From: Membranipora membranacea
Taxonomy: Eukaryota > Bryozoa > Gymnolaemata > Cheilostomatida > Membraniporidae
Reading direction: 5' to 3'
NCBI GenBank assembly: GCA_914767715.1
Contig: OU612071.1
Location: 25,105,681-25,169,680 of the forward strand
Length of the DNA: 64,000 nt
A model generated the notes under the pieces. The model was not told the origin of the DNA, did not search any database, and worked only from the letters and a program-made list of their open reading frames with translations. Shown here piece after piece: positions 62,669 through 64,000 of this stretch (positions are counted from its first letter, which is position 1; every line of letters starts with the position of its first letter). Both the position numbers and the translations under genes were made by a program.

Positions 62669-63184
62669 GTACTAGTTATCGGGGACTCACATGCTCGAAG
62701 ACTGAGAGATCAAGCTGGGGTGTACTTCAGCAGAAGAAACCTGTCGGTAGAGTTTAGGTGCCGCGGAGGAGCTCGGACCAATTATTTAGAGGTCCCAGCT
62801 AATCAACAGCACTACGACGGGATTATCTTAGTGATAGGATCTAACGATCTGGGAGATGGGATCACTCCTAGCAGCGTGTATGCTAACTTGATGGGCTATG
62901 CCAACCAGTATACCCGATTTGCCGCCAAAGTGATAATTATGACAGTTTTTCCTCGTCAATGTACTAAATATATGAACAGTTTGGTGGAACTAAACGACCT
63001 TATAACCAGACATTCAAACAATGTTATTGTAGGCTGGAGATGGTCAAAAAAGTTTGACCGACACATGACTTTAAGAGATGATGGTGTCCATCTGACGGAC
63101 AAAGCCTATAAAAAGGCCTGTAAATACCTTGTGTCACCTGTGTTGCTTTTTTTCAAGCCTAGTAGTAAACAACAAAAATTATAG
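62669..63184 (+). CDS. SGNH-hydrolase-like protein (probable mobile-element product)
   Basis: The frame opens after a splice acceptor (ctgtag) at 62668 and runs 171 residues to the TAG at 63182. An in-frame TAG is part of that acceptor, so either the acceptor is used or the true start is the first later start codon. All SGNH blocks are present: VLVIGDSHARRL (Ser nucleophile, residues about 5-8), Gly in CRGGAR, VIGSNDLGD (Asn), and DDGVHLT (Asp-His pair). The family hydrolyses ester bonds; stand-alone domains of this GDSHxRRL form are common beside retroelements in invertebrates, from memory of the group. The substrate is unknown. It may be spliced to the exons that follow, or be an ORF of the same element. 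It is intact, unlike the diverged SGNH-like frame in the LTR element at 29000. Confidence 0.7.
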   Translation, partial: VLVIGDSHARRLRDQAGVYFSRRNLSVEFRCRGGARTNYLEVPANQQHYDGIILVIGSNDLGDGITPSSVYANLMGYANQYTRFAAKVIIMTVFPRQCTKYMNSLVELNDLITRHSNNVIVGWRWSKKFDRHMTLRDDGVHLTDKAYKKACKYLVSPVLLFFKPSSKQQKL

Positions 63185-63359
63185 TTAGAAAGATCTTGGA
63201 ATTAAATAAACAAACAATAATATAATATTCAAACTGTGAGTGCGGATGGTCCTAATCGCCCCTCACTAGTTGAAGAATTTGCTGCCGATTAAGCTGCTTG
63301 TTAGAACAAGACATATATCTTTGTTGTTCTCTAACACCATTTCTCTCTCTCTGTTATAG

Positions 63360-64000
63360 GCAAGCAAAAAAGTTCAGGCGGCAAAGAAGCGTAAGCTCGA
63401 GAAATTTGTTAAACAAATCAGACAAGGAGCTGAAGAAGGTGCAGTAAAGGAGATTGTATTAAAAACCATTGTTAAAAAAACCGAAATTCTAAATCAACTT
63501 CTGAAAATATTGAGTGATGAAAAAAAAAAATGATAAAAATCTTCTTTGCTGCACCATTAACCCCATTTGTTTAGCCGATGGTACAACTCAGAGTTTGGAA
63601 CCTCAACCCAAGTCGAGACCGGATCATGATTGTTGGTTGCTGCGACCGGGACCGATATCAGGACCGTCAGGGAGCCCTCCACCTACGCTAACAACACCAG
63701 CGGTGACAGAGCTGATATCAACGGCCTCGGCTAGTTTTCATCAAGAGAGGACAACTCCTCAAGTAAGCAGTCAAGCTCAGCGTACGCCCATACCCTCAGT
63801 ACAGATGTCCCTGGAGGAGGACTCGGACTCATCAGTTGACCTGCAACCTAACAACGGTATGACTATGACAGCCATTGAAAATAGCTACACTCCATACTTA
63901 CTTGCGTCAGATGCCCCCCATACTAGCCATGTGCCAAGTAAGATCAAACTGAAAATTATACAAGGAGAGTATGTAGAGCTCTCAAAGCTGTTCCGCCCGG
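63360..64000 (+). CDS. Two exons of an unidentified gene running off the window
   Basis: Exon 63360-63513 follows a clear acceptor (ttatag) and encodes a basic helical segment (KKRKLEKFVKQIRQGAEE ... NQLLKIL). A donor, GTGATG, at 63514 leaves one base that joins in phase with an exon starting at 63575 after tttag. That exon stays open to the end of the window (142 codons): Ser/Thr/Pro-rich, an acidic SLEEDSDSS patch, then SKIKLKIIQGEYVELSKLF. The last motif resembles N-terminal products of tyrosine-recombinase or other retroelements in sponges and cnidarians; this is recollection, not a search result. If the donor is not used, the first exon ends at TGA 63531. Confidence 0.55.

Overview
This is eukaryotic, metazoan DNA: AT-rich, introns with GT/AG borders, AATAAA signals, no operons, and secreted extracellular-type domains (temptin, thrombospondin type 1, WAP/antistasin-like) among many degenerate CR1/L2-like LINEs, MITEs and tRNA-derived SINEs. 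The domain mix and a GlnD-like nucleotidyltransferase fused to TPRs fit a non-bilaterian animal, most likely a sponge. That is inference; the species cannot be read from the sequence. Layout: 1-1260 is the endonuclease end of a LINE (-). 2625-6045 is a temptin-like secreted protein gene (+) with two TIR elements in its introns. 10077-14860 is a thrombospondin-repeat secreted protein gene (-), 11 exons placed, several of them carrying one-base frame faults. 20334-23289 is a complete four-exon antistasin/WAP-like secreted protein gene (+). 26226-26875 is an inverted, 5'-lacking second temptin copy (-). The right half is dominated by a large inverted segmental duplication: left arm about 27450-36425, right arm about 47530-60580, spacer about 11 kb. 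Each arm holds one copy of a two-exon nucleotidyltransferase-TPR gene (31196-34723, -; 55176-58550, +). The left copy has one in-frame TAA. The right copy has a frameshift at the catalytic motif, a TAG and a roughly 163-bp deletion, so neither reads as fully intact. The two arms serve as empty-site and filled-site controls for each other. The left arm carries a short LTR-bounded element whose only product is an SGNH-like domain plus an Arg/Glu-rich tail (28487-30322). The right arm carries a 5.3-kb foldback-type element with minisatellite-like inverted ends (47651-52948), a TTAA-flanked MITE (53249-53791) and a tRNA-derived SINE with a 25-bp target duplication (59729-59997). Inside the foldback element lie two abutting TTAA-flanked MITEs with tRNA-like cores. 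The spacer holds a nearly full-length decayed LINE (-), pieces of another LINE in both orientations, and two members of one TIR family: a 1008-bp element and a 30-bp perfect palindrome, each with a 7-bp target duplication. The right end (62669-64000) holds an intact SGNH-hydrolase-like frame followed by exons of a gene, probably of a mobile element, that runs off the window.
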